The notes beneath the pieces were generated by a model. The model was not told the DNA's origin and did no database searches. It worked only from the letters and a program-made list of their open reading frames with translations. DNA of 64,000 nt from Morinoia aosen (Eukaryota > Arthropoda > Malacostraca > Amphipoda > Talitridae): positions 44,000,757-44,064,756 of the forward strand of contig CM059560.1 in assembly GCA_030386875.1 (NCBI GenBank), given 5' to 3'. Below, in pieces: positions 11,471 through 25,197 of this stretch. Numbering within the stretch: position 1 is the stretch's first letter; the number at the start of each line of letters is the position of its first letter. The position numbers and the translations under genes are program-made.

Positions 11471-13550
11471 GATACCTCATGTACTCCTTTGTACGCTGTA
11501 GAGATACCTTCTGCACTCCTTTGTACGCTGTAGAGATACCTCGTGTACTCCTTTGTGCGCTGTAGAGATACCTTCTGTACTCCTTTGTACGCTGTAGAGA
11601 TACCTCGTGTACTCCTATGTACGTTCTAGAGATATTTCCTGTACTTCTTTGTGCGCTGTAGAGATACCTTCTGTACTCCTTTGTGCGCTGTAGGGATACC
11701 TTCTGTACTCTTTTGTGCGCTGTAGAGATACCTCGTGTACTCCTTTGTACGCTGTAGAGATACCTTCTGTACTCCTTTGTGCGCTGTAGAGATACCTTCT
11801 GTACTCCTTTGTACGCTGTAGAGATACCTCGTTTACTCCTTTGTACGTTCTAGAGATATTTCCTGTACTCCTTTGTGCGCTGTAGAGATACCTTCTGTAC
11901 TCCTTTGTGCGCTGTAGAGATACCTTCTGTACTCCTTTGTGCGCTGTAGAGATACCTTCTGTACTCCTTTGTGCGCTGTAGAGATACCTTCTGTACTCCT
12001 TTGTGCGCTGTAGAGATACCTTCTGTACTCCTTTGTACGCTGTAGAGATACCTCGTGTACTCCTTTGTACGTTCTAGAGATATTTCCTGTACTCCTTTGT
12101 GCGCTGTAGAGATACCTTCTGTACTCCTTTGTGCGCTGTAGAGATACCTTCTGTACTCCTTTGTGCGCTGTAGAGATACCTCGTGTACTCCTTTGTACGC
12201 TGTAGAGATACCTTCTGTACTCCTTTGTGCGCTGTAGAGATACCTTCTGTACTCCTTTGTGCGCTGTAGAGATACCTTCTGTACTCCTTTGTGCGCTGTA
12301 GAGATACCTTCTGTACTCTTTTGTGCGCTGTAGAGATACCTCGTGTACTCCTTTGTACGCTGTAGAGATACCTTCTGTACTCCTTTGTGCGCTGTAGAGA
12401 TACCTTCTGTACTCCTTTGTGCGCTGTAGAGATACCTTCTGTACTCCTTTGTGCGCTGTAGAGATACATTCTGTACTCCTTTGTGCGCTGTAGAGATACC
12501 TTCTGTACTCCTTTGTGCGCTGTAGAGATACCTCGTGTACTCCTTTGTACGTTCTAGAGATATTTCCTGTACTCCTTTGTGCGCTGTAGAGATACCTTCT
12601 GTACTCCTTTGTGCGCTGTAGAGATACCTTCTGTACTCCTTTGTGCGCTGTAGAGATACCTCGTGTACTCCTTTGTACGTTCTAGAGATATTTCCTGTAC
12701 TCCTTTGTGCGCTGTAGAGATACCTTCTGTACTCCTTTGTGCGCTGTAGAGATACCTTCTGTACTCCTTTGTACGCTGTAGAGATACCTCGTGTACTCCT
12801 TTGTACGTTCTAGAGATATTTCCTGTACTCCTTTGTGCGATGTAGAGATACCTTCTGTACTCCTTTGTGCGCTGTAGAGATACCTTCTGTACTCCTTTGT
12901 GCGCTGTAGAGATACCTTCTGTACTCCTTTGTGCGCTGTAGAGATACCTTCTGTACTCCTTTGTACGTTCTAGAGATATTTCCTGTACTCCTTTGTGCGC
13001 TGTAGAGATACCTTCTGTACTCCTTTGTACGCTGTAGAGATACCTCGTGTACTCCTTTGTACGTTCTAGAGATATTTCCTGTACTCTTTTGTGCGCTGTA
13101 GAGATACCTTCTGTACTCCTTTGTGCGCTGTAGAGATACCTTCTGTACTCCTTTGTGCGCTGTAGAGATACCTTCTGTACTCCTTTGTACGCTCTAGAGA
13201 TACCTCGTGTACTCCTTTGTACGTTCTAGAGATATTTCCTGTACTCCTTTGTGCGCTGTAGAGATACCTTCTCTACTCCTTTGTGCGCTGTAGAGATACC
13301 TTCTGTACTTCTTTGTGCGCTGTAGAGATACCTTCTGTACTCCTTTGTACGCTGTAGAGATACCTTCTGTACTCCTTTGTACGCTGTAGAGATACCTTCT
13401 GTACTCCTTTGTACGCTGTAGAGATACCTCGTGTACTCCTTTGTACGTTCTAGAGATATTTCCTGTACTCCTTTGTGCGCTGTAGAGATACCTTCTGTAC
13501 TCCTTTGTGCGCTGTAGAGATACCTTCTGTACTCCTTTGTACGCTGTAGA
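11430..13550. repeat. 2,400-bp-offset duplication, first copy
   Basis: Matches 13830-15950 at an offset of exactly 2,400 bp (75 monomers). Shared markers include CCTCATG (11474/13874), CCTATGTACG (11610/14010), TAGGGATA (11689/14089), a CATTCTG change (12467/14867), GCGATG (12837/15237) and CTCTAGAG in a B unit (13192/15592). Left and right ends are where the block order changes and are good only to about one monomer. Confidence 0.88.
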
Positions 13551-13829
13551 GATACCTTCTGTACTCCTTTGTGCGCTGTAGAGATACCTTCTGTACTCCT
13601 TTGTACGCTGTAGAGATACCTCGTGTACTCCTTTGTACGTTCTAGAGATATTTCCTGTACTCCTTTGTGCGCTGTAGAGATACCTTCTGTACTCCTTTGT
13701 GCGCTGTAGAGATACCTTCTGTACTCCTTTGTGCGCTGTTGAGATACCTTCTGTACTCCTTTGTGCGCTGTAGAGATACCTTCTGTACTCCTTTGTGCGC
13801 TGTAGAGATACCTTCTGTACTCCTTTGTG

Positions 13830-15950
13830 CGCTGTAGAGATACCTTCTGTACTCCTTTGTGCGCTGTAGAGATACCTCATGTACTCCTTTGTACGCTGTA
13901 GAGATACCTTCTGCACTCCTTTGTACGCTGTAGAGATACCTCGTGTACTCCTTTGTGCGCTGTAGAGATACCTTCTGTACTCCTTTGTACGCTGTAGAAA
14001 TACCTCGTGTACTCCTATGTACGTTCTAGAGATATTTCCTGTACTTCTTTGTGCGCTGTAGAGATACCTTCTGTACTCCTTTGTGCGCTGTAGGGATACC
14101 TTCTGTACTCCTTTGTGCGCTGTAGAGATACCTTCTGTACTCCTTTGTGCGCTGTAGAGATACCTTCTGTACTCCTTTGTGCGCTGTAGAGATACCTTCT
14201 GTACTCCTTTGTACGCTGTAGAGATACCTCGTTTACTCCTTTGTACGTTCTAGAGATATTTCCTGTACTCCTTTGTGCGCTGTAGAGATACCTTCTGTAC
14301 TCCTTTGTGCGCTGTAGAGATACCTTCTGTACTCCTTTGTGCGCTGTAGAGATACCTTCTGTACTCCTTTGTGCGCTGTAGAGATACCTTCTGTACTCCT
14401 TTGTGCGCTGTAGAGATACCTTCTGTACTCCTTTGTACGCTGTAGAGATACCTCGTGTACTCCTTTGTACGTTCTAGAGATATTTCCTGTACTCCTTTGT
14501 GCGCTGTAGAGATACCTTCTGTAATCCTTTGTGCGCTGTAGAGATACCTTCTGTACTCCTTTGTGCGCTGTAGAGATACCTCGTGTACTCCTTTGTACGC
14601 TGTAGAGATACCTTCTGTACTCCTTTGTGCGCTGTAGAGATACCTTCTGTACTCCTTTGTGCGCTGTAGAGATACCTTCTGTACTCCTTTGTGCGCTGTA
14701 GAGATACCTTCTGTACTCTTTTGTGCGCTGTAGAGATACCTCGTGTACTCCTTTGTACGCTGTAGAGATACCTTCTGTACTCCTTTGTGCGCTGTAGAGA
14801 TACCTTCTGTACTCCTTTGTGCGCTGTAGAGATACCTTCTGTACTCCTTAGTGCGCTGTAGAGATACATTCTGTTCTCCTTTGTGCGCTGTAGAGATACC
14901 TTCTGTTCTCCTTTGTGCGCTGTAGAGATACCTCGTGTACTCCTTTGTACGTTCTAGAGATATTTCCTGTACTCCTTTGTGCACTGTAGAGATACCTTCT
15001 GTACTCCTCTGTGCGCTGTAGAGATACCTTCTGTACTCCTTTGTGCGCTGTAGAGATACCTCGTGTACTCCTTTGTACGTTCCAGAGATATTTCCTGTAC
15101 TCCTTTGTGCGCTGTAGAGATACCTTCTGTACTCCTTTGTGCGCTGTAGAGATACCTTCTGTACTCCTTTGTACGCTGTAGAGATACCTCGTGTACTCCT
15201 TTGTACGTTCTAGAGATATTTCCTGTACTCCTTTGTGCGATGTAGAGATACCTTCTGTACTCCTTTGTGCGCTGTAGAGATACCTTCTGTACTCCTTTGT
15301 GCGCTGTAGAGATACCTTCTGTACTCCTTTGTGCGCTGTAGAGATACCTTCTGTACTCCTTTGTACGTTCTAGAGATATTTCCTGTACTCCTTTGTGTGC
15401 TGTAGAGATACCTTCTGTACTCCTTTGTACGCTGTAGAGATACCTCGTGTACTCCTTTGTACGTTCTAGAGATATTTCCTGTACTCCTTTGTGCGCTGTA
15501 GAGATACCTTCTGTACTCCTTTGTGCGCTGTAGAGATACCTTCTGTACTCCTTTGTGCGCTGTAGAGATACCTTCTGTACTCCTTTGTACGCTCTAGAGA
15601 TACCTCGTGTACTCCTTTGTACGTTCTAGAGATATTTCCTGTACTCCTTTGTGCGCTGTAGAGATACCTTCTCTACTCCTTTGTGCGCTGTAAAGATACC
15701 TTCTGTACTTCTTTGTGCGCTGTAGAGATACCTTCTGTACTCCTTTGTACGCTGTAGAGATACCTTCTGTACTCCTTTGTGCGCTGTAGAGATACCTTCT
15801 GTACTCCTTTGTACGCTGTAGAGATACCTCGTGTACTCCTTTGTACGTTCTAGAGATATTTCCTGTACTCCTTTGTGCGCTGTAGAGATACCTTCTGTAC
15901 TCCTTTGTGCGCTGTAGAGATACCTTCTGTACTCCTTTGTGCGCTGTAGA
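13830..15950. repeat. 2,400-bp-offset duplication, second copy
   Basis: Second copy of 11430-13550, still very similar, with scattered private substitutions such as GTAATCC near 14521, CTTAGTGCG near 14847 and TAAAGATACC near 15690. After about 15950 the pattern switches to that of 7900-10170. The junction is therefore a recombination boundary inside the satellite rather than an array edge. Confidence 0.87.
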
Positions 15951-18200
15951 GATACCTCGTGTACTCCTTTGTACGCTGTAGAGATACCTTCTGTACTCCT
16001 TTGTGCGCTGTAGAGATACCTTCTGTACTCCTTTGTGCGCTGTAGAGATACCTTCTGTACTCCTTTGTGCGCTGTAGAGATACCTTCTGTACTCTTTTGT
16101 GCGCTGTAGAGATACCTCGTGTACTCCTTTGTACGCTGTAGAGATACCTTCTGTACTCCTTTGTGCGCTGTAGAGATACCTTCTGTACTCCTTTGTGCGC
16201 TGTAGAGATACCTTCTGTACTCCTTTGTGCGCTGTAGAGATACCTTCTGTACTCCTTTGTGCGCTGTAGAGATACCTTCTGTACTCCTTTGTGCGCTGTA
16301 GAGATACCTCGTGTACTCCTTTGTACGTTCGAGAGATATTTCCTGTACTCATTTGTGCGCTGTAGAGATACCTTCTGTACTCCTTTGTGCGCTGTAGAGA
16401 TACCTTCTGTACTCCTTTGTGCGCTGTAGAGATACCTCGTGTACTCCTTTGTACGTTCTAGAGATATTTCCTGTACTCCTTTGTGCGCTGTAGAGATACC
16501 TTCTGTACTCCTTTGTGCGCTGCAGAGATACCTTCTGTACTCCTTTGTACGCTGTAGAGATACCTCGTGTACTCCTTTGTACGTTCTAGAGATATTTCCT
16601 GTACTCCTTTGTGCGCTGTAGAGATACCTTCTGTACTCCTTTGTGCGCTGTAGAGATACCTTCTGTACTCCTTTGTGCGCTGTTGAGATACCTTCTGTAC
16701 GCCTTTGTGCGCTGTAGAGATACCTTCTGTACTCCTTTGTGCGCTGTAGAGATACCTTCTGTACTCCTATGTGCGCTGTAGAGATACCTTCTGTACTTCT
16801 TTGTGCGCTGTAGAGATACCTCGTGTACTCCTTTGTACGTTCTAGAGATATTTCCTGTACTCCTTTGTGCGCTGTAGAGATACCTTCTGTACTCCTTTGT
16901 GCGCTGTAGAGATACCTTCTGTACTCCTTTGTGCGCTGTAGAGATACCTCGTGTACTCCTTCGTACGTTCTAGAGATATTTCCTGTACTCCTTTGTGCGC
17001 TGTAGAGATACCTTCTGTACTCCTTTGTGCGCTGTAGAGATACCTTCTGTACTCCTTTGTGCGCTGTAGAGATACCTTCTGTACTCCTTTGTGCGCTGTA
17101 GAGATACCTTCTGTACTCCTTTGTACGCAGTAGAGATACCTCGTGTACTCCTTTGTGCGCTGTAGAGATACCTTCTGTACTCCTTTGTGCGCTGTAGAGA
17201 TACCTTCTGTACTCCTTTGTGCGCTGTAGAGATACCTTCTGTACTCCTTTGTACGCTGTAGAGATACCTCGTGTACTCCTTTGTACGTTCTAGAGATATT
17301 TCCTGTACTCCTTTGTGCGCTGTGGAGATACCTTCTGTACTCCTTTGTGCGCTGTAGAGATACCTTCTTTACTCCTTTGTGCGCTGTAGAGATACCTTTT
17401 GTACTCCTTTGTGCGCTGTAGAGATACCTTCTGTACTCCTTTGTGAGCTGTAGAGATACCTCGTGTACTCCTTTGTACGCTGTAGAGATACCTTCTGTAC
17501 TCCTTTGTGCGCTGTAGAGATACCTTCTGTACTCCTTTGAACGCTGTAGAGATACCTTCTGTACTCCTTTGTGCGCTGTAGAGATACCTCGTGTACTCCT
17601 TTGTACGTTCTAGAGATATTTCCTGTACTCCTTTGTGCGCTGTAGAGATTCCTTCTGTACTCCTTTGTGCGCTGTAGAGATACCTTCTGTACTCCTTTGT
17701 GCGCTGTAGAGAGACCTTCTGTACTCCTTTGTGCGCTGTAGAGATACCTTCTGTACTTCTTTGTGCGCTGTAGAGATACCTCGTGTACTCCTTTGTACGT
17801 TCTAGAGATATTTCCTGTACTCCTTTGTGCGCTGTAGAGATACCTTCTGTACTCCTTTGTGCGCTGTAGAGATGCCTTCTGTACTCCTTTGCGCGCTGTA
17901 GAGATACCTTCTGTACTCCTTTGTACGCTGTAGAGATACCTTCTGTACTCCTTTGTGCGCTGTAGAGATACCTTCTGTACTCCTTTGTACGCTGTAGAGA
18001 TACCTCGTGTACTCCTTTGTACGTTCTAGAGGTATTTCCTGTACTCCTTTGTGCGCTGTAGAGATACCTTCTGTACTCCTTTGTGCGCTGTAGAGATACC
18101 TTCTGTACTCCTTTGTGCGCTGTAGAGATACCTTCTGTACTCCTTTGTGCGCTGTAGAGATACCTTCTGTACTCCTTTGTACGCTGTAGAGATACCTTCT
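15900..18200. repeat. Third version of the 7900-10170 segment
   Basis: Matches 7900-10170 at an offset of 8,030 bp (251 monomers less the two bases removed by local deletions). Markers are TTCGAGAG at 8298/16328, TGTTGAG at 8651/16681, TTTGAACG at 9507/17537 and a GAGGTATTTCC C unit at 9999/18029. One A unit near 16090 is present here and missing at 8090. The copies diverge at about 10175 and 18205. Beyond 17183 this stretch is also the start of the longer copy of 1-6860. Confidence 0.86.
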
Positions 18201-21200
18201 GTACTCCTTTGTACGCTGTAGAGATACCTCGTGTACTCCTTTGTACGTTCTAGAGATATTTCCTGTACTCCTTTGTGCGATGTAGAGATACCTTCTGTAC
18301 TCCTTTGTGCGCTGTAGAGATACCTTCTGTACTCCTTTGTGCGCTGTAGAGATACCTTCTGTACTCCTTTGTGCGCTGTAGAGATACCTTCTGTACTCCT
18401 TTGTACGTTCTAGAGATATTTCCTGTACTCCTTTGTGCGCTGTAGAGATACCTTCTGTACTCCTTTGTACGCTGTAGAGATACCTCGTGTACTCCTTTGT
18501 ACGTTCTAGAGATATTTCCTGTACTCCTTTGTGCGCTGTAGAGATACCTTCTGTACTCCTTTGTGCGCTGTAGAGATACCTTCTGTACTCCTTTGTGCGC
18601 TGTAGAGATACCTTCTGTACTCCTTTGTACGCTCTAGAGATACCTCGTGTACTCCTTTGTACGTTCTAGAGATATTTCCTGTACTCCTTTGTGCGCTGTA
18701 GAGATACCTTCTCTACTCCTTTGTGCGCTGTAGAGATACCTTCTGTACTTCTTTGTGCGCTGTAGAGATACCTTCTGTACTCCTTTGTGCGCTGTAGAGA
18801 TACCTTCTGTACTCCTTTGTGCACTGTAGAGATACCTTCTGTACTCCTTTGTACGCTGTAGAGATACCTCGTGTACTCCTTTGTACGTTCTAGAGATATT
18901 TCCTGTACTCCTTTGTGCGCTGTAGAGATACCTTCTGTACTCCTTTGTGCGCTGTAGAGATACCTTCTGTACTCCTTTGTGCGCTGTAGAGATACCTTCT
19001 GTACTCCTTTGTGCGCTGTAGAGATACCTTCTGTACTCTTTTGTGCGCTGTAGAGATACCTCGTGTACTCCTTTGTACGCTGTAGAGATACCTTCTGTAC
19101 TCCTTTGTGCGCTGTAGAGATACCTTCTGTACTCCTTTGTGCGCTGTAGAGATACCTTCTGTACTCCTTTGTGCGCTGTAGAGATACCTTCTGTACTCCT
19201 TTGTGCGCTGTAGAGATACCTTCTGTACTCCTTTGTGCGCTGTAGAGATACCTCGTGTACTCCTTTGTACGTTCGAGAGATATTTCCTGTACTCCTTTGT
19301 GCGCTGTAGAGATACCTTCTGTTCTCCTTTGTGCGCTGTAGAGATACCTTCTGTACTCGTTTGTGCGCTGTAGAGATACCTCGTGTACTCCTTTGTACGT
19401 TCTAGAGATATTTCCTGTACTCCTTTGTGCGCTTTAGAGATACCTTCTGTACTCCTTTGTGCGCTCTAGAGATACCTTCTGTACTCCTTTGTACGCTGTA
19501 GAGATACCTCGTGTACTCCTTTGTACGTTCTAGAGATATTTCCTGTACTCCTTTGTGCGCTGTAGAGATACCTTCTGTACTCCTTTGTGCGCTGTAGAGA
19601 TACCTTATGTACTCCTTTGTGCGCTGTTGAGATACCTTCTGTACGCCTTTGTGCGCTGTAGAGATACCTTCTGTACTCCTTTGTGCGCTGTAGAGATACC
19701 TTCTGTACTCCTATGTGCGCTGTAGAGATACCTTCTGTACTCCTTTGTGCGCTGTAGAGATACCTCGTGTACTCCTTTGTACGTTCTAGAGATATTTCCT
19801 GTACTCCTTTGTGCGCTGTAGAGATACCTTCTGTACTCCTTTGTGCGCTGTAGAGATACCTTCTGTACTCCTTTGTGCGCTGTAGAGATACCTCGTGTAC
19901 TCCTTCGTACGTTCTAGAGATATTTCCTGTACTCCTTTGTGCGCTGTAGAGATACCTTCTGTACTCCTTTGTGCGCTGTAGAGATACCTTCTGTACTCCT
20001 TTGTGCGCTGTAGAGATACCTTCTGTACTCCTTTGTGCGCTGTAGAGATACCTTCTGTACTCCTTTGTGCGCTGTAGAGATACCTTCTGTACTCCTTTGT
20101 ACGCTGTAGAGATACCTTCTGTACTCCTTCTGTGCGCTGTAGAGATACCTTCTGTACTCCTTTGTGCGCTGTAGAGATACCTTCTGTACTCCTTTGTACG
20201 CTGTAGAGATACCTCGTGTACTCCTTTGTACGTTCCAGAGATATTTCCTGTACTCCTTTGTGCGCTGTAGAGATACCTTCTGTACTCCTTTGTGCGCTGT
20301 AGAGATACCTTCTTTACTCCTTTGTGCGCTGTGGAGATACCTTCTGTACTCCTTTGTACGCTGTAGAGATACCTTCTGTACTCCTTTGTGCGCTGTAGAG
20401 ATACCTTCTGTACTTCTTTGTGCGCTGTAGAGATACCTCGTGTACTCCTTTGTACGTTCTAGAGATATTTCCTGTACTCCTTTGTGCGCTGTAGAGATAC
20501 CTTCTGTACTCCTTTGTGCGCTGTAGAGATGCCTTCTGTACTCCTTTGCGCGCTGTAGAGATACCTTCTGTACTCCTTTGTACGCTCTAGAGATACCTTC
20601 TGTACTCCTTTGTGCGCTGTAGAGATACCTTCTGTACTCCTTTGTACGCTGTAGAGATACCTCGTGTACTCCTTTGTACGTTCTAGAGGTATTTCCTGTA
20701 CTCCTTTGTGCGCTGTAGAGTTACCTTCTGAACTCCTTTGTGCGCTGTAGAGATACCTTCTGTACTCCTTTGTGCGCTGTAGAGATACCTTCTGTACTCC
20801 TTTGTGCGCTGTAGAGATACCTTCTGTACTCCTTTGTACGCTGTAGAGATACCTTCTGTACTCCTTTGTGCGCTGTAGAGATACCTTCTGTACTCCTTTG
20901 TACGCTGTAGAGATACCTCGTGTACTCCTTTGTACGTTCTAGAGATATTTCCTGTACTCCTTTGTGCGCTGTAGAGATACCTTCTGTACTCCTTTGTGCG
21001 CTATAGAGATACCTTCTGTACTCCTTTGTGCGCTGTAGAGATACCTTCTGTACTCCTTTGTAGGCTGTAGAGATTCCTTCTGTACTCCTTTGTGCGCTGT
21101 AGAGATACCTTCTGTACTCCTTTGTGCGCTGTAGAGATACCTTCTGTTCTCCTTTGTACGCTGTAGAGATACCTCGTGTACTCCTTTGTACGTTCTAGAG

Positions 21201-21372
21201 ATATTTCCTGTACTCCTTTATGCGCTGTAGAGATACCTTCTGTACTCCTTTGTGCGCTGTAGAGATACCTTCTGTACTCCTTTGTGCGCTGTAGAGAGAC
21301 CTTCTGTACTCCTTTGTACGCTGTAGAGATACCTTCTGTACTCCTTTGTGCGCTGTAGAGATACCTTCTGTA

Positions 21373-22332
21373 CTTCTTTGTACGCTGTAGAGATACCTCG
21401 TGTACTCCTTTGTACGTTCTAGAGATATTTCCTGTACTCCTTTGTGCGCTGTAGAGATACCTTCTGTACTCCTTTGTGCGCTGTAGAGATTCCTTCTGTA
21501 CTCCTTTGTGCGCTGTAGAGATACCTTCTGTACTCCTTTGTACGCTGTAGAGATACCTTCTGTACTCCTTTGTGCGCTGTAGAGATACCTTCTGTACTCC
21601 TTTGTACGCTGTAGAGGTACCTCGTGTACTCCTTTGTACGTTCTAGAGATATTTCCTGTACTCCTTTGTGCGCTGTAGAGATACCTTCTGTACTCCTTTG
21701 TGCGCTGTAGAGATACCTTCTGTACTCCTTTGTACGCTGTAGAGATACCTTCTGTACTCCTTTGTGCGCTGTAGAGATACCTTCTGGACTCCTTTGTACG
21801 CTGTAGAGATACCTCGTGTACTCCTTTGTACGTTCTAGAGATATTTCCTGTACTCCTTTGTGCGCTGTAGAGATACCTTCTGTACTCCTTTGTGCGCTGT
21901 AGAGATACCTTCTGTACTCCTTTGTGCGCTGTTGAGATACCTTCTGTACTCCTTTGTGCGCTGTAGAGATACCTTCTGTACTCCTTTGTGCGCTGTAGAG
22001 ATACCTTCTGTACTCCTTTGTGCGCTGTAGAGATACCTTCTGTACTCCTTTGTGCGCTGTAGAGATACCTTCTGTACTCCTTTGTACGCTGTAGAGATAC
22101 CTCGTGTACTCCTTTGTGCGCTGTAGAGATACCTTCTGTACTCCTTTGTGCGCTGTTGAGATACCTTCTGTACTCCTTTGTGCGCTGTAGAGATACCTTC
22201 TGTACTCCTTTGTGCGCTGTAGAGATACCTTCTGTACTCCTTTGTGCGCTGTAGAGATACCTTCTGTACTCCTTTGTGCGCTGTAGAGATACCTTCTCTA
22301 CTCCTTTGTGCGCTGTAGAGATACCTTCTGTA
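21373..22332. repeat. 960-bp tandem duplication, left unit
   Basis: A 30-monomer unit directly followed by its copy at 22333-23292. Both contain the rare CTGGACT unit (21784 and 22744), two TGTTGAG units and a CTCTACTCC unit (22297 and 23257) at exactly 960-bp spacing. The equivalent region at 4480-5440 has only one version, so this doubling happened after the larger duplication, or was lost upstream. A private GAGGTACC change lies near 21614. Confidence 0.88.
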
Positions 22333-23292
22333 CTCCTTTGTACGCTGTAGAGATACCTCGTGTACTCCTTTGTACGTTCTAGAGATATTTCCTGTACTCC
22401 TTTGTGCGCTGTAGAGATACCTTCTGTACTCCTTTGTGCGCTGTAGAGATTCCTTCTGTACTCCTTTGTGCGCTGTAGAGATACCTTCTGTACTCCTTTG
22501 TACGCTGTAGAGATACCTTCTGTACTCCTTTGTGCGCTGTAGAGATACCTTCTGTACTCCTTTGTACGCTGTAGAGATACCTCGTGTACTCCTTTGTACG
22601 TTCTAGAGATATTTCCTGTACTCCTTTGTGCGCTGTAGAGATACCTTCTGTACTCCTTTGTGCGCTGTAGAGATACCTTCTGTACTCCTTTGTACGCTGT
22701 AGAGATACCTTCTGTACTCCTTTGTGCGCTGTAGAGATACCTTCTGGACTCCTTTGTACGCTGTAGAGATACCTCGTGTACTCCTTTGTACGTTCTAGAG
22801 ATATTTCCTGTACTCCTTTGTGCGCTGTAGAGATACCTTCTGTACTCCTTTGTGCGCTGTAGAGATACCTTCTGTACTCCTTTGTGCGCTGTTGAGATAC
22901 CTTCTGTACTCCTTTGTGCGCTGTAGAGATACCTTCTGTACTCCTTTGTGCGCTGTAGAGATACCTTCTGTACTCCTTTGTGCGCTGTAGAGATACCTTC
23001 TGTACTCCTTTGTGCGCTGTAGAGATACCTTCTGTACTCCTTTGTACGCTGTAGAGATACCTCGTGTACTCCTTTGTGCGCTGTAGAGATACCTTCTGTA
23101 CTCCTTTGTGCGCTGTTGAGATACCTTCTGTACTCCTTTGTGCGCTGTAGAGATACCTTCTGTACTCCTTTGTGCGCTGTAGAGATACCTTCTGTACTCC
23201 TTTGTGCGCTGTAGAGATACCTTCTGTACTCCTTTGTGCTCTGTAGAGATACCTTCTCTACTCCTTTGTGCGCTGTAGAGATACCTTCTGTA
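22333..23292. repeat. 960-bp tandem duplication, right unit
   Basis: Right unit of the 30-monomer duplication. It differs from the left unit by very few substitutions, for example GTGCTCTG near 23237 and GAGATACC rather than GAGGTACC near 22574, suggesting a recent event. The junction near 22333 has no unusual sequence, consistent with unequal crossover in register. Confidence 0.87.
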
Positions 23293-24715
23293 CTTCTTTG
23301 TGCGCTGTAGAGATACCTTCTGTACTCCTTTGTACGCTGTAGAGATACCTTCTGTACTCCTTTGTGCGCTGTAGAGATACCTTCTGTACTCCTTTGTACG
23401 CTGTAGAGATACCTCGTGTACTCCTTTGTACGTTCTAGAGAAATTTCCTGTACTCCTTTGTGCGCTGTAGAGATACTTTCTGTACTCCTTTGTGCGCTGT
23501 AGAGATACCTTCTGTACTCCTTTGTGCGCTGTAGAGATACCTTCTGTACTCCTTTGTACGCTGTAGAGATACCTTCTGTACTCCTTTGTGCGCTGTAGAG
23601 ATACCTTCTGTACTCCTTTGTACACTGTAGAGATACCTCTTGTACTCCTTTGTACGTTCTAGAGATATTTCCTGTACTCCTTTGTGCGCTGTAGGGATAC
23701 CTTCTGTACTCCTTTGTGCGCTGTAGAGATACCTTCTGTACTCCTTTGTGCGCTGTAGAGATACCTTCTGTACTCCTTTGTACGCTGTAGAGATACCTTC
23801 TGTACTCCTTTGTGCGCTGTAGAGATACCTTCTGTACTCCTTTGTACGCTGTAGAGATACCTCGTGTACTCCTTTGTACGTTCTAGAGATATTTCCTGTA
23901 CTCCTTTGTGCGCTGTAGAGATACCTTCTGTACTCCTTTGTGCGCTGTAGAGATACCTTCTGTACTCCTTTGTGCGCTGTAGAGATACCTTCTGTACTCC
24001 TTTGTGCGCTGTAGAGATACCTTCTGTACTCCTTTGTACGTTCTGGAGATATTTTCTGTACTCCTTTGTGCGCTGTAGAGATACCTTCTGTACTCCTTTG
24101 TGCGCTGTAGAGATACCTTCTGTACTCCTTTGGGCGCTGTTGAGATACCTGCTGTTCTCCTTTGTGCGCTGTAGAGATACCTCGTGTACTCCTTTGTACG
24201 CTGTAGAGATACCTTCTGTATTCCTTTGTGCGCTGTAGAGATACCTTCTGTACTCCTTTGTGCGCTGTAGAGATACCTCGTGCACTCCTTTGTGCGCTGT
24301 AGAGATACCTTCTGTACGCCTTTGTGCGCTGTAAAGATACCTTCTGTACTCCTTTGTACGCTGTAGAGATACCTCCTGTACTCCTTTGTACGTTCTAGAG
24401 ATATTTCCTGTACTCCTTTGTGCGCTGTAGAGATACCTTCTGTACTCCTTTGTGCGCTGTAGAGATACCTTCTGTACTCCTTTGTGCGCTGTAGAGATAC
24501 CTTCTGTACTCCTTTGTGCGCTGTAGAGATACCTTCTGTACTCCTTTGTACGCTGTAGAGATACCTCGTGTACTCCTTTGTACGTTCTAGAGATATTTCC
24601 TGTACTCCTTTGTGCGCTGTAGCGATACCTTCTGTACTCCTTTGTGCGCTGTAGAGATACCTTCTTTACTCCTTTGTGCGCTGTAGAGATACCTTCTGTA
24701 CTCCTTTGTGCGCTG

Positions 24716-24999
24716 TAGAGATACCTTCTGTACTCCTTTGTGCGCTGTAGAGATACCTTCTGTACTCCTTTGTACGCTGTAGAGATACCTCGTGTACTCC
24801 TTCGTACGTTCTAGAGATATTTCCTGTACTCCTTTGTGCGCTGTAGAGATACCTTCTGTACTCCTTTGTGCGCTGTAGAAATACCTTCTGTACTCCTTTG
24901 TGCGCTGTAGAGATACCTTCTGTACTCCTTTGTGCGCTGTAGAGATACCTCGTGTACTCCTTTGTACGCTGTAGAGATACCTTCTGTACTCCTTTGTGC
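24716..24999. repeat. Array segment between two large duplications
   Basis: Nine or so ordinary monomers, including one B-C pair with the CTTCGTACG form of C near 24791. It falls between the end of the copy of 1-6860 and the start of the 6,176-bp-offset duplication. Nothing else is visible. Confidence 0.8.
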
Positions 25000-25197
25000 G
25001 CTGTAGAGATACCTTCTCTACTCCTTTGTGCGCTGTAGAGATACCTTCTGTACTCCTTTGTGCGCTGTAGAGATACCTTCTGTACTCCTTTGTGCGCTGT
25101 AGAGATACCTTCTGTACTCCTTTGTGCGCTGTAGAGATACCTTCTGTACTCCTTTGTGCGCTGTAGAGATACCTTCTGTACTCCTTTGTGCGCTGTA

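Larger units (their letters stand above)
17183..24715. repeat. Segmental duplication, downstream copy (partner 1-6860)
   Basis: Downstream partner of 1-6860. It lacks nine monomers (288 bp) relative to the upstream copy near 20340 and contains an extra 960-bp tandem duplication at 21373-23292. Rare variants shared with the partner include TAGGCTG at 21061 (4167), CTGGACT at 21784 and 22744 (4890) and CTCGTGCAC at 24277 (6422). A one-base deletion near 6145 exists only in the upstream copy. It therefore arose after the duplication in that copy, or was repaired here. Confidence 0.9.
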
